From Blautia glucerasea (GTDB taxonomy: Bacteria; Bacillota; Clostridia; Lachnospirales; Lachnospiraceae), in assembly GCF_013304385.1 (NCBI RefSeq), contig NZ_JAAITU010000015.1, positions 17,399 through 81,398 on the forward strand: a DNA stretch of 64,000 bases, written 5' to 3'. The position numbers were made by a program, and so were the translations under genes. Positions 33,404 to 44,963 of the stretch are shown here, piece after piece; position 1 is the first letter of the stretch, and every line of letters starts with the position of its first letter. The notes below the pieces were generated by a model. The model was not told where the DNA came from and searched no databases. It saw nothing but the letters and a program-made list of their open reading frames with translations.

Positions 33404-33946
33404 ATGGCAAAAGTAGAACTGAAACAACCAATCGTAAATGAAATTTCTGACAGCATTAAAGACGCACAGGCAGTAGTTCTGGTTAACTACAGTGGTCTTA
33501 CTGTTGAGCAGGATACAGTTTTACGTAAAGAGTTAAGAGAGTCTGGTGTACAGTACAAGGTTTACAAGAACACTATGATGCATCGTGCATTTGAAGGTAC
33601 TGCATGCGAGGATCTGATTCAGCATTTACATGGAACAAATGCTCTGGCTATCTCTGATACAGATGCAACTGCTCCCGCAAGAATTCTTGCAAAATATGCA
33701 AAACAGTATCCGGCTCTTGAGTTAGTAGCTGGTATTGTTGAAGGCAACTACAATGATCAGGCAGGAATTCAGGCACTGTCCCAGGTTCCTTCCAGAGACG
33801 AACTTCTTGGAAAACTTCTTGGAAGCATCCAGTCTCCGATCACAAACTTCGCTCGTGTGCTTAAGCAGATTGCAGAAGCAGGCGGAGAGAGCGCAGCACC
33901 TGCTGCAGAAGAAGCAGCTGAGGGTGAGGCACCGGCAGCAGAATAA
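33404..33946 (+). CDS. rplJ: Ribosomal protein uL10
   Basis: 180 residues from ATG 33404, directly after TATAAGGAGGTGTACCATTTC. The N-terminal domain (AVVLVNYSGLTVEQDTVLRK, YKVYKNTMMHRA) binds 23S rRNA, and the C-terminal helix region binds L7/L12 dimers; an Ala/Glu-rich tail ends the protein. It forms the stalk base of the large subunit and autoregulates through the leader described above. First gene of the rif operon. Confidence 0.98.
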   Translation: MAKVELKQPIVNEISDSIKDAQAVVLVNYSGLTVEQDTVLRKELRESGVQYKVYKNTMMHRAFEGTACEDLIQHLHGTNALAISDTDATAPARILAKYAKQYPALELVAGIVEGNYNDQAGIQALSQVPSRDELLGKLLGSIQSPITNFARVLKQIAEAGGESAAPAAEEAAEGEAPAAE

Positions 33947-34022
33947 TCTGGCCGGTTATATCATGATCCCCTATAGAGGGAAAATTCATTATTAATAAAA
34001 TTATAAAATGGAGGTAATTGAA

Positions 34023-34394
34023 ATGGCAAAGTTAACAACTGAAGAATTTATTGCGGCAATCAAAGAATTATCCGTATTAGAGTTAAATGATTTAGTAAAA
34101 GCTTGTGAAGAAGAGTTCGGCGTATCCGCAGCAGCAGGTGTTGTTGTTGCAGCAGCAGGACAGGCAGAGGCAGCTGAGGAGAAAGATGAGTTTGACGTAG
34201 AGCTGACAGAAGTTGGCCCGAACAAAGTTAAAGTTATCAAAGTTGTTCGTGAAGTAACAGGTTTAGGCCTGAAAGAGGCTAAGGCTGTTGTTGATGGCGC
34301 TCCGAAAGCAGTTAAAGAGGGTGCTTCTAAAGCAGAGGCTGAGGATATCAAGGCTAAACTTGAGGCAGAAGGCGCTAAAGTTACTCTTAAATAA
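34023..34394 (+). CDS. rplL: Ribosomal protein bL12 (L7/L12)
   Basis: 123 residues from ATG 34023 after ATGGAGGTAATTGAA. N-terminal dimerisation helix [21 protein letters not shown], an Ala/Val hinge, and the C-terminal domain [20 protein letters not shown] with [16 protein letters not shown] that recruits translation GTPases. Normal length. Strong terminator follows. Confidence 0.98.
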   Translation: MAKLTTEEFIAAIKELSVLELNDLVKACEEEFGVSAAAGVVVAAAGQAEAAEEKDEFDVELTEVGPNKVKVIKVVREVTGLGLKEAKAVVDGAPKAVKEGASKAEAEDIKAKLEAEGAKVTLK

Positions 34395-34410
34395 TTTTTG
34401 CCTTTTATGC

Positions 34411-34457
34411 CCCCCGCAAATGCTTGCTTCGCAGGTGTTTGCGGGGGTTCTTTTTTT
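34411..34457 (+). terminator. Intrinsic terminator after rplL
   Basis: CCCCCGCAAA (34411-34420) pairs with TTTGCGGGGG (34438-34446 region), followed by TTCTTTTTTT. Some read-through into rpoBC is normal in this operon, but rpoB also has its own promoter. Confidence 0.9.
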
Positions 34458-34528
34458 GCCTGCAAACAGGGAATAGACTGGGTAAAGCTGGAAATAATAT
34501 AAAAAACGAAAAAAATTGAGAAAATTGG

Positions 34529-34557
34529 TTGACAGCCTTTTTTCGTTGTGATATAGT
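34529..34557 (+). promoter_or_regulatory. Promoter and leader of rpoBC
   Basis: TTGACA (34529-34534), 17 bp, TATAGT (34552-34557). The leader to 34696 contains a hairpin GAAATCTG/CAGATTTC (34599-34646 region) and an AGGAGG at 34638 area that is not followed by a start codon; its role is not clear. The rest of the 302-base gap between rplL and rpoB shows nothing else. Confidence 0.8.
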
Positions 34558-34696
34558 GAAGAATGCTATATTATGGCATGATATGCCTACTCTGCCCTCG
34601 AAATCTGGTCAGAAACTCATATACAGATTTCTGATAGGAGGATAGGCAAAGAAGGCTTAGATTGTAATAAAAAATAAAAACAGGGGTGAAACGTCA

Positions 34697-37600
34697 ATGG
34701 AAAAAAACAGAATTCGTTCTGTAAAAACTGGAAAAAGCATGCGAATGAGCTACCAGAGACAAAAAGAAGTCCTGGAAATGCCAAACCTGATTGAAGTCCA
34801 GAAAGATTCTTACCAGTGGTTTCTCGACGAAGGATTGAAGGAAGTCTTTGATGACATTTCTCCGATCGCAGATTACGGCGGAAAGCTCAGCCTTGAGTTC
34901 ATCGATTTTACATTTGATGAGAAGGATGCGAAATATTCCATCGAACAGTGTAAAGAACGTGATGTGACTTATGCCGCACCTTTGAAGGTTCGAGTGAGAC
35001 TGATTAACAAAGAAACAGAAGAAATCAACGAACACGAGATTTTCATGGGAGATTTACCGTTGATGACAGCTACAGGCACCTTTGTAATCAACGGAGCCGA
35101 GCGAGTTATCGTAAGCCAGTTAGTACGTTCCCCTGGAATCTATTATGCAATTGCTCACGATAAAGTTGGTAAAAGGCTGTTTTCATCAACCGTTATTCCT
35201 AACCGAGGCGCATGGCTGGAATATGAGACTGATTCCAACGATGTGTTCTATGTTCGTGTTGACAGAACCAGAAAGGTACCGATCACAGTCCTGATCCGTG
35301 CATTAGGTGTTGGTACAAATGCAGAGATTGTAGAACTGTTTGGTGAGGAGCCTAAGATCCTGGCCAGCTTTACAAAAGATACTTCCACCAATTACCAGGA
35401 AGGTCTGCTTGAATTATATAAGAAGATCCGTCCAGGTGAGCCTCTGGCAGTAGAGAGTGCAGAGAGCCTGATCGGGGCAATGTTCTTTGACCCGAGAAGA
35501 TATGATCTGGCAAAGGTTGGACGTTATAAATTCAACAAAAAGCTTCATTTCAATAAGAGAATTGTAGGACATAAGCTGGCAGATGATGTGGTAGAAGAGT
35601 CTACCGGAGAGATCATTGCAGAAGCCGGTACTGTTGTTACAAGAGAACTGGCAGATGAGATCCAGAACGCAGCAGTTCCTTATGTGTGGATCCTTGGGGA
35701 AGAAGACCGCAGGATCAAAGTCCTTTCCAGCTTGATGGTGGATATCCGCCATTATCTGCCTGAGATTCAGGATCCAAAGGAAGAACTGGGTGTTACAGAG
35801 TTAGTATATTACCCTGTGCTTCAGAAAATCCTGGAAGAAAATGACACTCTTGAGGAAATAAAGGCAGCGATCCACAGGGATATCCATGATCTGATTCCAA
35901 AACATATCACAAGAGAAGATATTTTTGCTTCTATTAACTATAACATGCATCTTGAGTACGGTCTGGGTAATGATGATGATATCGATCATCTGGGCAACCG
36001 CCGTATCCGTGCAGTAGGCGAACTTCTTCAGAATCAGTACCGTATCGGTCTTTCCAGACTGGAGAGAGTGGTTCGTGAGAGAATGACCACGCAGGATACA
36101 GAGAGTATTTCTCCCCAGTCTCTGATCAACATCAAGCCTGTAACTGCAGCTGTTAAAGAATTCTTTGGATCTTCCCAGCTGTCCCAGTTTATGGATCAGA
36201 ATAACCCTCTTGGTGAGTTGACTCATAAGAGACGTCTTTCTGCGTTGGGACCAGGCGGTCTGTCACGAGACAGAGCCGGATTTGAGGTGCGAGATGTACA
36301 TTATTCCCATTACGGAAGAATGTGCCCTATCGAGACTCCAGAGGGTCCGAACATTGGTCTGATCAACTCCCTTGCATCTTATGCAAGGATCAATCAGTAC
36401 GGCTTTGTTGAAGCTCCGTACCGTAAGATTGATAAGACAGATCCAAAGAATCCGCGGGTTACAGATGAAGTTGTTTATATGACCGCAGATGAAGAAGATA
36501 ATTATCATGTGGCACAGGCGAATGAGGCTTTGGATGCGGATGGACATTTTGTTCGTAAGAATGTTTCAGGTCGTTTCCGTGAAGAAACTCAGGAGTATGA
36601 GCGCCAGATGTTTGACTATATGGATGTATCCCCGAAGATGGTATTTTCTGTGGCTACAGCCCTGATTCCGTTCCTTCAGAATGATGATGCCAACCGTGCG
36701 CTGATGGGATCCAACATGCAGCGTCAGGCCGTACCGCTTCTTACTACAGAAGCACCGGTTGTTGGTACTGGTATGGAGACCAAGACAGCTGTAGACTCCG
36801 GTGTATGTATTCTTGCTAAGAAAGCAGGTACTGTTCTTCGCTCTACATCTACAGATATTACAATTAAGAATGATGACGGAACAAAAGATGATTATCATCT
36901 TACAAAATTCCAGAGAAGTAACCAGAGCAACTGCTACAATCAGCGCCCAATCGTAAATCAGGGCGAGCACGTGGAGGCAGGTGATGTGATCGCTGATGGT
37001 CCATCCACATCCAATGGTGAGCTTGCTCTTGGTAAGAACCCGCTGATCGGATTTATGACCTGGGAAGGTTATAACTATGAGGATGCTGTTCTTTTAAGCG
37101 AAAAGCTTGTACAGAATGATGTTTATACATCTGTTCATATTGAGGAATACGAAGCAGAAGCACGTGATACCAAGTTAGGACCGGAAGAGATCACAAGAGA
37201 TGTCCCTGGTGTTGGTGATGATGCTCTTAAAGATCTGGATGAGCGTGGTATCATCCGTATCGGAGCAGAAGTACGTGCTGGTGATATTCTGGTAGGTAAG
37301 GTAACTCCTAAGGGAGAAACTGAACTTACAGCAGAAGAGAGACTTCTCCGCGCCATCTTTGGTGAGAAGGCAAGAGAGGTTCGTGATACATCCCTTAAGG
37401 TGCCGCACGGTGAGTATGGTATCGTAGTGGATGCAAAGGTATTTACAAGAGAGAATGGCGATGAATTGTCTCCAGGTGTTAATGAAGCTGTCCGTATTTA
37501 TATTGCCCAGAAGAGAAAGATCTCTGTTGGTGATAAGATGGCCGGACGTCATGGTAACAAGGGTGTTGTTTCCAGGGTTCTTCCAGTGGAGGACATGCCA

Positions 37601-38551
37601 TTCCTTCCTAACGGACGTCCTCTGGACATCGTGTTAAATCCTCTGGGTGTGCCTTCCCGTATGAATATCGGACAGGTCCTTGAGATTCACCTTAGCCTTG
37701 CTGCAAAGGCTCTTGGATTTAATATTGCAACACCGGTATTTGATGGTGCAAACGAGAATGATATCCAGGATACACTGGAACTTGCAAATGACTATGTAAA
37801 TACAGAGGATTTTGAGGAGTTCCGAGAGAAATACAAAGATATACTTGCTCCGGATGTTATGCAGTATCTGGATGAGAATAAAGAGCACAGAGCTCTTTGG
37901 AAGGGTGTTCCTATTTCCAGAGATGGTAAGGTACAGCTTCGTGACGGACGTACAGGAGAACCGTTTGACGGTCCGACTACCATTGGCCACATGCATTATC
38001 TGAAGCTGCATCATTTGGTTGATGATAAGATCCATGCACGTTCTACTGGCCCATACTCCTTAGTTACACAGCAGCCGTTGGGTGGTAAAGCTCAGTTCGG
38101 TGGACAGCGTTTCGGAGAGATGGAGGTATGGGCACTGGAGGCATACGGCGCATCTTACACACTGCAGGAGATCCTTACAGTGAAGTCTGATGATGTTGTA
38201 GGCCGTGTGAAGACCTATGAAGCTATTATTAAGGGGGATAATATCCCTGAGCCGGGTATTCCGGAATCCTTCAAGGTACTTCTTAAAGAGCTTCAGTCCC
38301 TGGCACTGGATGTGCGGGTTCTTCGTGATGACCAGACTGAAGTGGAGATCATGGAGAGTGTAGATTACGGAGAAACAGATCTTCGTGCTGTTATTGAAGG
38401 AGATTCCCGGGGACATCGGGATCATGAATCATTTGCAAAACATGGCTACACCAAACAGGAATTCGACGGTGATGAGCTTGTTGATGTAGATGAGGACGAG
38501 GAAGAAGATTACGAAGAATTAGAAGAAACCTTCGATAATGACGAAGAATAG
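34697..38551 (+). CDS. rpoB: RNA polymerase beta subunit
   Basis: 1284 residues from ATG 34697 after CAGGGGTGAAACGTCA. Canonical landmarks in order: [15 protein letters not shown] near the start, the rifampicin region [20 protein letters not shown] and [20 protein letters not shown] (about residues 494-540), [39 protein letters not shown] and the C-terminal [20 protein letters not shown]. It forms the catalytic core with beta'. An acidic Asp/Glu tail ends the protein. The rifampicin-binding residues look wild type. rpoC starts 17 bases after the stop. Confidence 0.99.
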   Translation: MEKNRIRSVKTGKSMRMSYQRQKEVLEMPNLIEVQKDSYQWFLDEGLKEVFDDISPIADYGGKLSLEFIDFTFDEKDAKYSIEQCKERDVTYAAPLKVRVRLINKETEEINEHEIFMGDLPLMTATGTFVINGAERVIVSQLVRSPGIYYAIAHDKVGKRLFSSTVIPNRGAWLEYETDSNDVFYVRVDRTRKVPITVLIRALGVGTNAEIVELFGEEPKILASFTKDTSTNYQEGLLELYKKIRPGEPLAVESAESLIGAMFFDPRRYDLAKVGRYKFNKKLHFNKRIVGHKLADDVVEESTGEIIAEAGTVVTRELADEIQNAAVPYVWILGEEDRRIKVLSSLMVDIRHYLPEIQDPKEELGVTELVYYPVLQKILEENDTLEEIKAAIHRDIHDLIPKHITREDIFASINYNMHLEYGLGNDDDIDHLGNRRIRAVGELLQNQYRIGLSRLERVVRERMTTQDTESISPQSLINIKPVTAAVKEFFGSSQLSQFMDQNNPLGELTHKRRLSALGPGGLSRDRAGFEVRDVHYSHYGRMCPIETPEGPNIGLINSLASYARINQYGFVEAPYRKIDKTDPKNPRVTDEVVYMTADEEDNYHVAQANEALDADGHFVRKNVSGRFREETQEYERQMFDYMDVSPKMVFSVATALIPFLQNDDANRALMGSNMQRQAVPLLTTEAPVVGTGMETKTAVDSGVCILAKKAGTVLRSTSTDITIKNDDGTKDDYHLTKFQRSNQSNCYNQRPIVNQGEHVEAGDVIADGPSTSNGELALGKNPLIGFMTWEGYNYEDAVLLSEKLVQNDVYTSVHIEEYEAEARDTKLGPEEITRDVPGVGDDALKDLDERGIIRIGAEVRAGDILVGKVTPKGETELTAEERLLRAIFGEKAREVRDTSLKVPHGEYGIVVDAKVFTRENGDELSPGVNEAVRIYIAQKRKISVGDKMAGRHGNKGVVSRVLPVEDMPFLPNGRPLDIVLNPLGVPSRMNIGQVLEIHLSLAAKALGFNIATPVFDGANENDIQDTLELANDYVNTEDFEEFREKYKDILAPDVMQYLDENKEHRALWKGVPISRDGKVQLRDGRTGEPFDGPTTIGHMHYLKLHHLVDDKIHARSTGPYSLVTQQPLGGKAQFGGQRFGEMEVWALEAYGASYTLQEILTVKSDDVVGRVKTYEAIIKGDNIPEPGIPESFKVLLKELQSLALDVRVLRDDQTEVEIMESVDYGETDLRAVIEGDSRGHRDHESFAKHGYTKQEFDGDELVDVDEDEEEDYEELEETFDNDEE

Positions 38552-38567
38552 AAAGGGGAAAGAATAC

Positions 38568-41500
38568 ATGGCAGAAGCAACTAATACCAATGAAACATAT
38601 CAGCCAATGACTTTCGATGCCATTAAGATAGGACTGGCGTCCCCTGAGAAAATCAGAGAGTGGTCAAGAGGCGAGGTTTTAAAACCTGAGACCATCAACT
38701 ATAGAACACTGAAGCCTGAAAAAGACGGACTTTTCTGCGAAAGGATTTTCGGACCCAGCAAAGACTGGGAGTGCCATTGCGGAAAATACAAGAAAATCCG
38801 TTATAAAGGTGTTGTGTGCGACCGTTGTGGTGTAGAAGTAACAAAAGCCTCTGTCCGCAGGGAGCGTATGGGACACATTGAACTGGCAGCGCCGGTTTCC
38901 CATATCTGGTATTTTAAAGGGATTCCGTCCCGCATGGGACTGATCCTGGATCTTTCACCAAGAACATTGGAGAAAGTTCTTTACTTTGCAAACTATATTG
39001 TACTGGATCCGGCTGAGTCCGGACTCCAGTACAAGCAAATCCTTACAGAGAGAGAGTATCAGGAAGCAAGGGAAAGCTATGGAAGTGGCTTCCGTGTAGG
39101 TATGGGTGCCGAGTCCATCAAAGAACTTCTTGAAGCTATTGATCTTGAGAAGGATTCTGCAGAATTAAAGGCTGAACTGGTGGATGCGACTGGTCAGAAG
39201 AGAGCACGTATCATCAAACGTCTGGAGGTTGTTGAGTCCTTCAGAGAGTCCGGCAACCGTCCGGAGTGGATGATCCTGACCGTGGTCCCGGTTATTCCGC
39301 CGGATCTTCGTCCTATGGTACAGCTGGACGGAGGACGATTTGCTACTTCCGACCTGAATGATCTGTACAGACGTATTATTAACCGTAATAACCGTCTGAA
39401 AAGACTGCTGGAGCTTGGCGCTCCGGATATTATCGTCCGCAATGAGAAGCGTATGCTTCAGGAAGCTGTAGATGCGCTGATCGATAACGGACGTAGAGGC
39501 CGTCCGGTAACAGGACCTGGCAACAGAGCCCTGAAATCTCTTTCCGATATGCTGAAAGGTAAATCCGGACGTTTCCGTCAGAACCTTCTTGGTAAACGTG
39601 TTGACTATTCCGGACGTTCCGTTATCGTTGTAGGACCGGAACTGAAGATTTATCAGTGTGGTCTGCCTAAGGAGATGGCAATCGAGTTGTTCAAGCCATT
39701 CGTAATGAAAGAACTTGTTGCCAACGGAACCTCCCACAACATTAAAAATGCTAAGAAGATGGTAGAGAAGCTTGAGCCGGCTGTTTGGGATGTGCTTGAG
39801 GACGTTATCAAAGAACATCCGGTTATGCTGAACCGCGCACCTACACTGCATCGTCTGGGTATCCAGGCGTTTGAGCCGATCCTTGTTGAAGGTAAGGCAA
39901 TCAAGCTTCATCCGCTGGTTTGTACTGCATTTAATGCGGACTTCGATGGTGACCAGATGGCTGTCCATCTTCCACTTTCCCAGGAAGCTCAGGCTGAGTG
40001 CCGTTTCCTGCTGCTTTCACCAAACAACCTTCTGAAACCGTCTGATGGAGGCCCTGTAGCAGTACCTTCTCAGGATATGGTTCTTGGTATTTACTATCTG
40101 ACACAGGAAAGACCGGGAAGTATTGGTGAAGGTAAATTCTTCAAGAGCGTTAACGAAGCAATCCTTGCTTATGAGAATAAAGCAATCAAGCTGCAGACCA
40201 AGATCAGTGTACGCTGCAGCAAAGAAATGCCGGATGGTACAGTGATCAGCAGTAATGTAGAATCCACGTTAGGACGTTTCCTCTTTAATGAGATCCTTCC
40301 ACAGGATCTGGGATTTGTTGATCGAAGCATTCCTGGCAATGAGCTTGTTCTTGAGGTAGACTTCCTTGTTGGTAAAAAGCAGCTGAAGCAGATTCTTGAA
40401 AAAGTTATCAATACACATGGAGCAACAAAAACAGCAGAGGTACTTGATTCCATTAAGGCTATGGGTTACAAGTTCTCTACAAGAGCAGCCATGACAGTAT
40501 CTATTTCAGATATGACTGTGCCGCCTCAGAAACCTGAGATGATCAAACAGGCTCAGGATACCGTGGATCTGATCACAAAGAACTATAAGCGTGGTTTGAT
40601 CACAGAAGAAGAGCGTTACAAAGAAGTTGTAGACACCTGGAAGAAGACAGATGATGAGCTGACTCATGCACTGCTGACAGGACTTGATAAATACAACAAT
40701 ATCTTCATGATGGCTGACTCCGGAGCCCGTGGTTCCGATAAACAGATCAAACAGCTTGCCGGCATGCGAGGCCTGATGGCAGATACAACCGGTCATACTA
40801 TCGAGCTTCCTATCAAGTCCAACTTCCGTGAAGGTCTTGACGTACTGGAGTACTTCATGTCTGCACATGGAGCACGTAAAGGTCTGTCTGATACAGCCCT
40901 CCGTACCGCCGATTCCGGATACCTGACCAGACGTCTGGTAGATGTTTCACAGGATCTGATCGTTCGTGAGATGGACTGCTGCGAGAATCGAACAGAGATT
41001 TCCGGTATGTATGTGAAAGGCTTTATGGATGGCAAAGAAGAGATCGAAAGCCTTCAGGATCGTATCACAGGACGTTTTTCCTGCGAGACGATTAAGAATA
41101 AAGACGGTGAGGTTCTGGTTAAAGCGAACCATATGATCACACCGAGACGTGCGGCACGTATCATGAAGGAAGGCGTGGATAATATTACCGGCGGAGCTGT
41201 TGAGCAGGTTAAGATTCGTACTATCCTTACATGTAAATGTAAAGTTGGTGTATGTGCCAAGTGTTATGGTGCCAACATGGCTACAGGCGAGCCTGTGCAG
41301 GTTGGTGAGTCTATTGGTATTATTGCTGCTCAGTCCATTGGTGAGCCTGGTACACAGCTTACCATGCGTACATTCCATACCGGTGGTGTTGCCGGTGGTG
41401 ATATCACACAGGGTCTTCCTCGTGTGGAGGAGCTTTTTGAGGCGAGAAAGCCAAAGGGTCTTGCTGTTATCACTGAGATCAAGGGTATTGCCACTATTAA

Positions 41501-42281
41501 TGATACCAAGAAGAAACGAGAGATTATCGTAACAGATCCGGAGAACGGTGATTCCAAAACTTATCTGATTCCATATGGATCACGCATCAAGATCGTGGAC
41601 GGACAGGTTATGGAGGCCGGTGATGAACTTACAGAAGGTAGCGTGAATCCACATGATATCCTTCGTATCAAGGGTGTTCGTGCTGTTCAGGATTATATGC
41701 TTCGTGAGGTTCAGCGTGTATATCGTCTCCAGGGTGTTGAGATCAACGATAAGCATATTGAGGTTATTGTTCATCAGATGCTGAAGAAAATCCGTATCGA
41801 AGATAATGGTGACAGTGAATTCCTGCCAGGTACATTGGTTGACTATTTGGAATACGAAGAAGTCAATGAGAAGCTTGAGGCAGAAGGACTTCGTCCGGCT
41901 ACCGGAAAGCAGGGCATGCTTGGTATTACCAAGGCTTCTCTTGCTACAGATTCCTTCCTGTCAGCTGCATCCTTCCAGGAGACCACCAAAGTCCTTACTG
42001 AGGCTGCCATCAAAGGTAAGGTTGACCATTTGATCGGTCTTAAAGAGAACGTAATCATCGGTAAGCTGATTCCTGCCGGAACCGGTATGAAGTGCTATAG
42101 TGATGTAGAACTTGATACAGGCATGCCAGAGGAAACAGAAGAGGATTTTGCCATTGATGAGGATGAGGATGATCTTCCGATTCTGGATGACATGGAAGAA
42201 GTTGAGATCGACGACGAGCCGGAGGATGCTTCTGAGGATCTGGGGGAAGATGAAATTCCTGAAGAGGATACAGAAGAATAA
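38568..42281 (+). CDS. rpoC: RNA polymerase beta' subunit
   Basis: 1237 residues from ATG 38568 after GAAAGGGGAAAGAATAC. Zinc-binding CHCGKYK...CDRCGVEV near 68-85, the Mg-binding [12 protein letters not shown] near 455, the bridge helix/trigger-loop region [20 protein letters not shown] and [18 protein letters not shown], and the second zinc site [13 protein letters not shown]. Catalyses RNA synthesis with rpoB. It ends with an acidic tail ([14 protein letters not shown]), like rpoB. Terminator at 42315. Confidence 0.99.
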   Translation: MAEATNTNETYQPMTFDAIKIGLASPEKIREWSRGEVLKPETINYRTLKPEKDGLFCERIFGPSKDWECHCGKYKKIRYKGVVCDRCGVEVTKASVRRERMGHIELAAPVSHIWYFKGIPSRMGLILDLSPRTLEKVLYFANYIVLDPAESGLQYKQILTEREYQEARESYGSGFRVGMGAESIKELLEAIDLEKDSAELKAELVDATGQKRARIIKRLEVVESFRESGNRPEWMILTVVPVIPPDLRPMVQLDGGRFATSDLNDLYRRIINRNNRLKRLLELGAPDIIVRNEKRMLQEAVDALIDNGRRGRPVTGPGNRALKSLSDMLKGKSGRFRQNLLGKRVDYSGRSVIVVGPELKIYQCGLPKEMAIELFKPFVMKELVANGTSHNIKNAKKMVEKLEPAVWDVLEDVIKEHPVMLNRAPTLHRLGIQAFEPILVEGKAIKLHPLVCTAFNADFDGDQMAVHLPLSQEAQAECRFLLLSPNNLLKPSDGGPVAVPSQDMVLGIYYLTQERPGSIGEGKFFKSVNEAILAYENKAIKLQTKISVRCSKEMPDGTVISSNVESTLGRFLFNEILPQDLGFVDRSIPGNELVLEVDFLVGKKQLKQILEKVINTHGATKTAEVLDSIKAMGYKFSTRAAMTVSISDMTVPPQKPEMIKQAQDTVDLITKNYKRGLITEEERYKEVVDTWKKTDDELTHALLTGLDKYNNIFMMADSGARGSDKQIKQLAGMRGLMADTTGHTIELPIKSNFREGLDVLEYFMSAHGARKGLSDTALRTADSGYLTRRLVDVSQDLIVREMDCCENRTEISGMYVKGFMDGKEEIESLQDRITGRFSCETIKNKDGEVLVKANHMITPRRAARIMKEGVDNITGGAVEQVKIRTILTCKCKVGVCAKCYGANMATGEPVQVGESIGIIAAQSIGEPGTQLTMRTFHTGGVAGGDITQGLPRVEELFEARKPKGLAVITEIKGIATINDTKKKREIIVTDPENGDSKTYLIPYGSRIKIVDGQVMEAGDELTEGSVNPHDILRIKGVRAVQDYMLREVQRVYRLQGVEINDKHIEVIVHQMLKKIRIEDNGDSEFLPGTLVDYLEYEEVNEKLEAEGLRPATGKQGMLGITKASLATDSFLSAASFQETTKVLTEAAIKGKVDHLIGLKENVIIGKLIPAGTGMKCYSDVELDTGMPEETEEDFAIDEDEDDLPILDDMEEVEIDDEPEDASEDLGEDEIPEEDTEE

Positions 42282-42314
42282 ATTTCAGCAAAGAGTGAAA
42301 TCCATAAGATAACT

Positions 42315-42355
42315 AAAGGCTGCGGTTCGGAGCAAATCCGGACTGCGGCCTTTTC
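42315..42355 (+). terminator. Intrinsic terminator after rpoC
   Basis: AAAGGCTGCGGTTCGGA pairs with TCCGGACTGCGGCCTTTT around GCAAA with G-U pairs; T run follows. Confidence 0.9.
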
Positions 42356-42467
42356 GTATCTGTATGCTGACTGCAGCTTTTAATAGGAAAATACAGGGAA
42401 TGCTATCTTTTGTGATATGATTCTAGTATAATACTGTAAAGAAAAAGATTCGGAAAGGAGGAAATCC

Positions 42468-44054
42468 ATGGATAAGGAATTGCCAGCTTCTGTATGGCCA
42501 GAATGGAAGATTATCGAAAAAATCGGGGAAGGATCCTTCGGCAGAGTTTACAAAGCAGAAAGAACAGAACAGGGAAGGCCTTTTTATTCTGCAATCAAGA
42601 TCATTACTATACCTGGAAACCCAGATGAACTGAACAGTATCCGGGAAGAAATATCTGGCGATGATTCAGTACGGGAATACTTTCAGAATCTTGTGGATGA
42701 ATGTATTCAAGAAGTAAGCACCATGGAATGTTTCAGGGGGAATTCCCATATTGTTTCCGTTGAAGATTATAAAGTTGTGGAATATCTTGATGAGATCGGT
42801 TGGGATATTTATATTAGAATGGAATATCTGATCAGCTTCACTGAGTATTGTGCAGGTAAGGCTCTTACCCAGAATGAAGTATTGAAGCTGGGGTGCGATC
42901 TGGCAAAGGCTTTACATTACTGCAGGCAGTTGAATATTATACATCGGGATATTAAGCCAGAGAATATATTTGTATCGTATTTTGGCGATTTTAAGCTGGG
43001 TGATTTTGGTATTGCCAGGGAGCTGGAGCGTTCTATGAGCAACATGTCCAAGAAGGGTACCTATTCCTACATGGCTCCTGAGATGTACAGAGGCGAGCTG
43101 TATGACCGGCGAGTAGATATTTATTCTTTGGGAATTGTACTGTATAAGCTGATGAATGATGGCAGACTGCCATTTCTAAGCAGGGAGAAGCAGCTGATCA
43201 CGTACAGGGACAAAGAAAATGCCCTGGCGAAGCGGATGTCAGGAGAAGAATTGATTCCGCCAGTTCATGCTGACCAGGCTTTTTCCACTATTATTCTGAA
43301 GGCCTGTGCATATCGCCCGGAAGAACGGTATCAGACACCTGAGGAGTTTTATTATGCAATGGATGATCTGCTGCATGGACGTATGGAGACAGATTCGGAA
43401 AAGAAACCAAAAGAAAAGCCGGTAGTGGAAAGCGAACGGTCCAAACCTGTGAAAAAGCATTCTAAACTACTTGATAAGATCAAGTCAGGGCCGGACGAAG
43501 TGAAACGAAGACCCGCTTTGTGGAGTGTACTGGCTGCCGGGATTGCACTGGCAGCTTGTATAATAACGATTTTATATGTAAGAAGCATGCTTGAAGAGAA
43601 TCTTCCCTTGCGCAAATCCAACCAGGTAGTAAGCATCCTGGAGGAAAATGATACACATACAGCGCAGGTTGATGATTTTTCCACTGCTATTGAGACTATA
43701 AAACAGCAGGCTTCCGAAATTGTCAGTGAGCTTCCGGACTGCCAGGAAGTAGGGAAAAAAGGCGAAAGATTAAGATATTATGATCAGAACAACAAGCTGG
43801 TAAAGACTTTGATCTATCCAGAGATGTCCGATGATGGTGTTTATGAAGAATATTATTACTGGGATGAACGTCTGTTTTTTGCATATATTTGGACAGATAG
43901 CAAGCAGGAATTATACTATTATGACAGAAGAGGCAAGCTGATTCGCTGGATTGATGCTGATGGGATCGTTCATGACAAAGAAACCGACAGTACAGAGTAC
44001 AATAAGCGGGGAGAAAAATACTGGAAAAATTCTCTGGAGCAGTTTGACGAATAG
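42468..44054 (+). CDS. Membrane-anchored Ser/Thr protein kinase (Hanks type)
   Basis: 528 residues from ATG 42468 after CGGAAAGGAGGAAATCC. All kinase landmarks: glycine loop GEGSFGRVYKAE (20-31), catalytic HRDIKPENIF (about 158), GDFGIA (about 182) and the P+1 GTYSYMAPE. A single transmembrane helix (SVLAAGIALAACIITILYV, about 350-370) leads to a C-terminal extracytoplasmic domain of about 155 residues rich in Tyr/Asp with GKLIRWIDADGIVHD-type repeats; no PASTA repeats. Followed by a PP2C phosphatase, so it forms a reversible phosphorylation pair. A TATAAT at 42427-42432 may be the -10 of its promoter. Confidence 0.93.
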   Translation: MDKELPASVWPEWKIIEKIGEGSFGRVYKAERTEQGRPFYSAIKIITIPGNPDELNSIREEISGDDSVREYFQNLVDECIQEVSTMECFRGNSHIVSVEDYKVVEYLDEIGWDIYIRMEYLISFTEYCAGKALTQNEVLKLGCDLAKALHYCRQLNIIHRDIKPENIFVSYFGDFKLGDFGIARELERSMSNMSKKGTYSYMAPEMYRGELYDRRVDIYSLGIVLYKLMNDGRLPFLSREKQLITYRDKENALAKRMSGEELIPPVHADQAFSTIILKACAYRPEERYQTPEEFYYAMDDLLHGRMETDSEKKPKEKPVVESERSKPVKKHSKLLDKIKSGPDEVKRRPALWSVLAAGIALAACIITILYVRSMLEENLPLRKSNQVVSILEENDTHTAQVDDFSTAIETIKQQASEIVSELPDCQEVGKKGERLRYYDQNNKLVKTLIYPEMSDDGVYEEYYYWDERLFFAYIWTDSKQELYYYDRRGKLIRWIDADGIVHDKETDSTEYNKRGEKYWKNSLEQFDE

Positions 44055-44069
44055 AATAAAAGAAGGATT

Positions 44070-44096
44070 GTAACTGTTCAGTACCCTTACAGTTAC
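44070..44096. repeat. Palindrome with the GTAACTGT word
   Basis: GTAACTGT (44070-44077) and ACAGTTAC (44089-44096), in the 55-base gap between kinase and phosphatase genes. Related in sequence to the repeats at 32971 and 49617. Confidence 0.55.
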
Positions 44097-44109
44097 GAAG
44101 GACTATAGA

Positions 44110-44922
44110 ATGAATTACGATATTGAGTATGCTTATGCTTGTCACAGGGGAAAGGTACGCAGCAATAATGAGGACAATTTCTGGTGCTGTGGGCACATGC
44201 TTCCTGAAATAAATGATGGATCCGGAAAAATATCCGAAGAAAGGTGTTCCAGCCGGACATTTCCTGTACTGGCTCTTTTTGATGGCATGGGTGGTGAAAG
44301 CTGCGGAGAAGTAGCAGCAAAGCTGGCAGCAGAAAGGCTGGGCAGTTACTATCAAAGGAACAGAGCAAAGCTGAAACATCGGGCAGAAGAGTTTGTACAG
44401 GAAGCATGCAGGGAAATGAACCGGGCTGTGTGCAGTTATGCTGCAAAGAATCGTATCAGTACGATGGGAACAACTTTGGCAATGGCTGTTTTTGCCGGAC
44501 AGAAGCTGTATATGTGTAATGTAGGTGACAGCCGGATCTATCAGGAAAGAAATGGAGCCTTTTTCAGGATGTCTACCGACCATGTTCAGGGGAACGGGCT
44601 TTTCGGAAAAGCTCCTCTTACTCAGTATCTTGGGATTCCTGAGGACCATATGGTGATCCAGCCTTCTGTGGCAGAGATTGATTGTCAGCCGGATACCAGG
44701 ATCATGCTGTGCTCGGACGGAATCTCGGATATGCTTACAGAAGTGGAGATCCAGGCAATCCTGAACAGGAGAAAGAATGCATCAGATACAGTCCATGATC
44801 TGATGAAGCTTGCACTTGAAAAGGGCGGCAGAGATAATGCAACTGTGATTCTCTGTCAGGTTCATGAAAGAAAGGCAAAAGAACCCATAAGGGAAAGATT
44901 AAAGAAAGTATTGCAGCTGTAG
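44110..44922 (+). CDS. PP2C-family protein phosphatase
   Basis: 270 residues from ATG 44110. PP2C metal-binding motifs: RSNNEDNF (Asp/Glu), LFDGMGGES, GTTLAMAVF, NVGDSRIY, LCSDGISDML and GGRDNATVIL. It needs Mn/Mg and would dephosphorylate targets of the neighbouring kinase. Cytoplasmic, no signal sequence. The ribosome site is weak (GAAGGACTATAG). It lies between kinase and unknown partner gene on the same strand. Confidence 0.93.
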   Translation: MNYDIEYAYACHRGKVRSNNEDNFWCCGHMLPEINDGSGKISEERCSSRTFPVLALFDGMGGESCGEVAAKLAAERLGSYYQRNRAKLKHRAEEFVQEACREMNRAVCSYAAKNRISTMGTTLAMAVFAGQKLYMCNVGDSRIYQERNGAFFRMSTDHVQGNGLFGKAPLTQYLGIPEDHMVIQPSVAEIDCQPDTRIMLCSDGISDMLTEVEIQAILNRRKNASDTVHDLMKLALEKGGRDNATVILCQVHERKAKEPIRERLKKVLQL

Positions 44923-44963
44923 GGAAATGTCAGGGAGCATTTAAATAAAGAAGGTGTTTGATC

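Noticed and set aside
34599..34650. Riboswitch in the rpoB leader
   Set aside because: Only one simple hairpin with no conserved aptamer pattern that I recognise.
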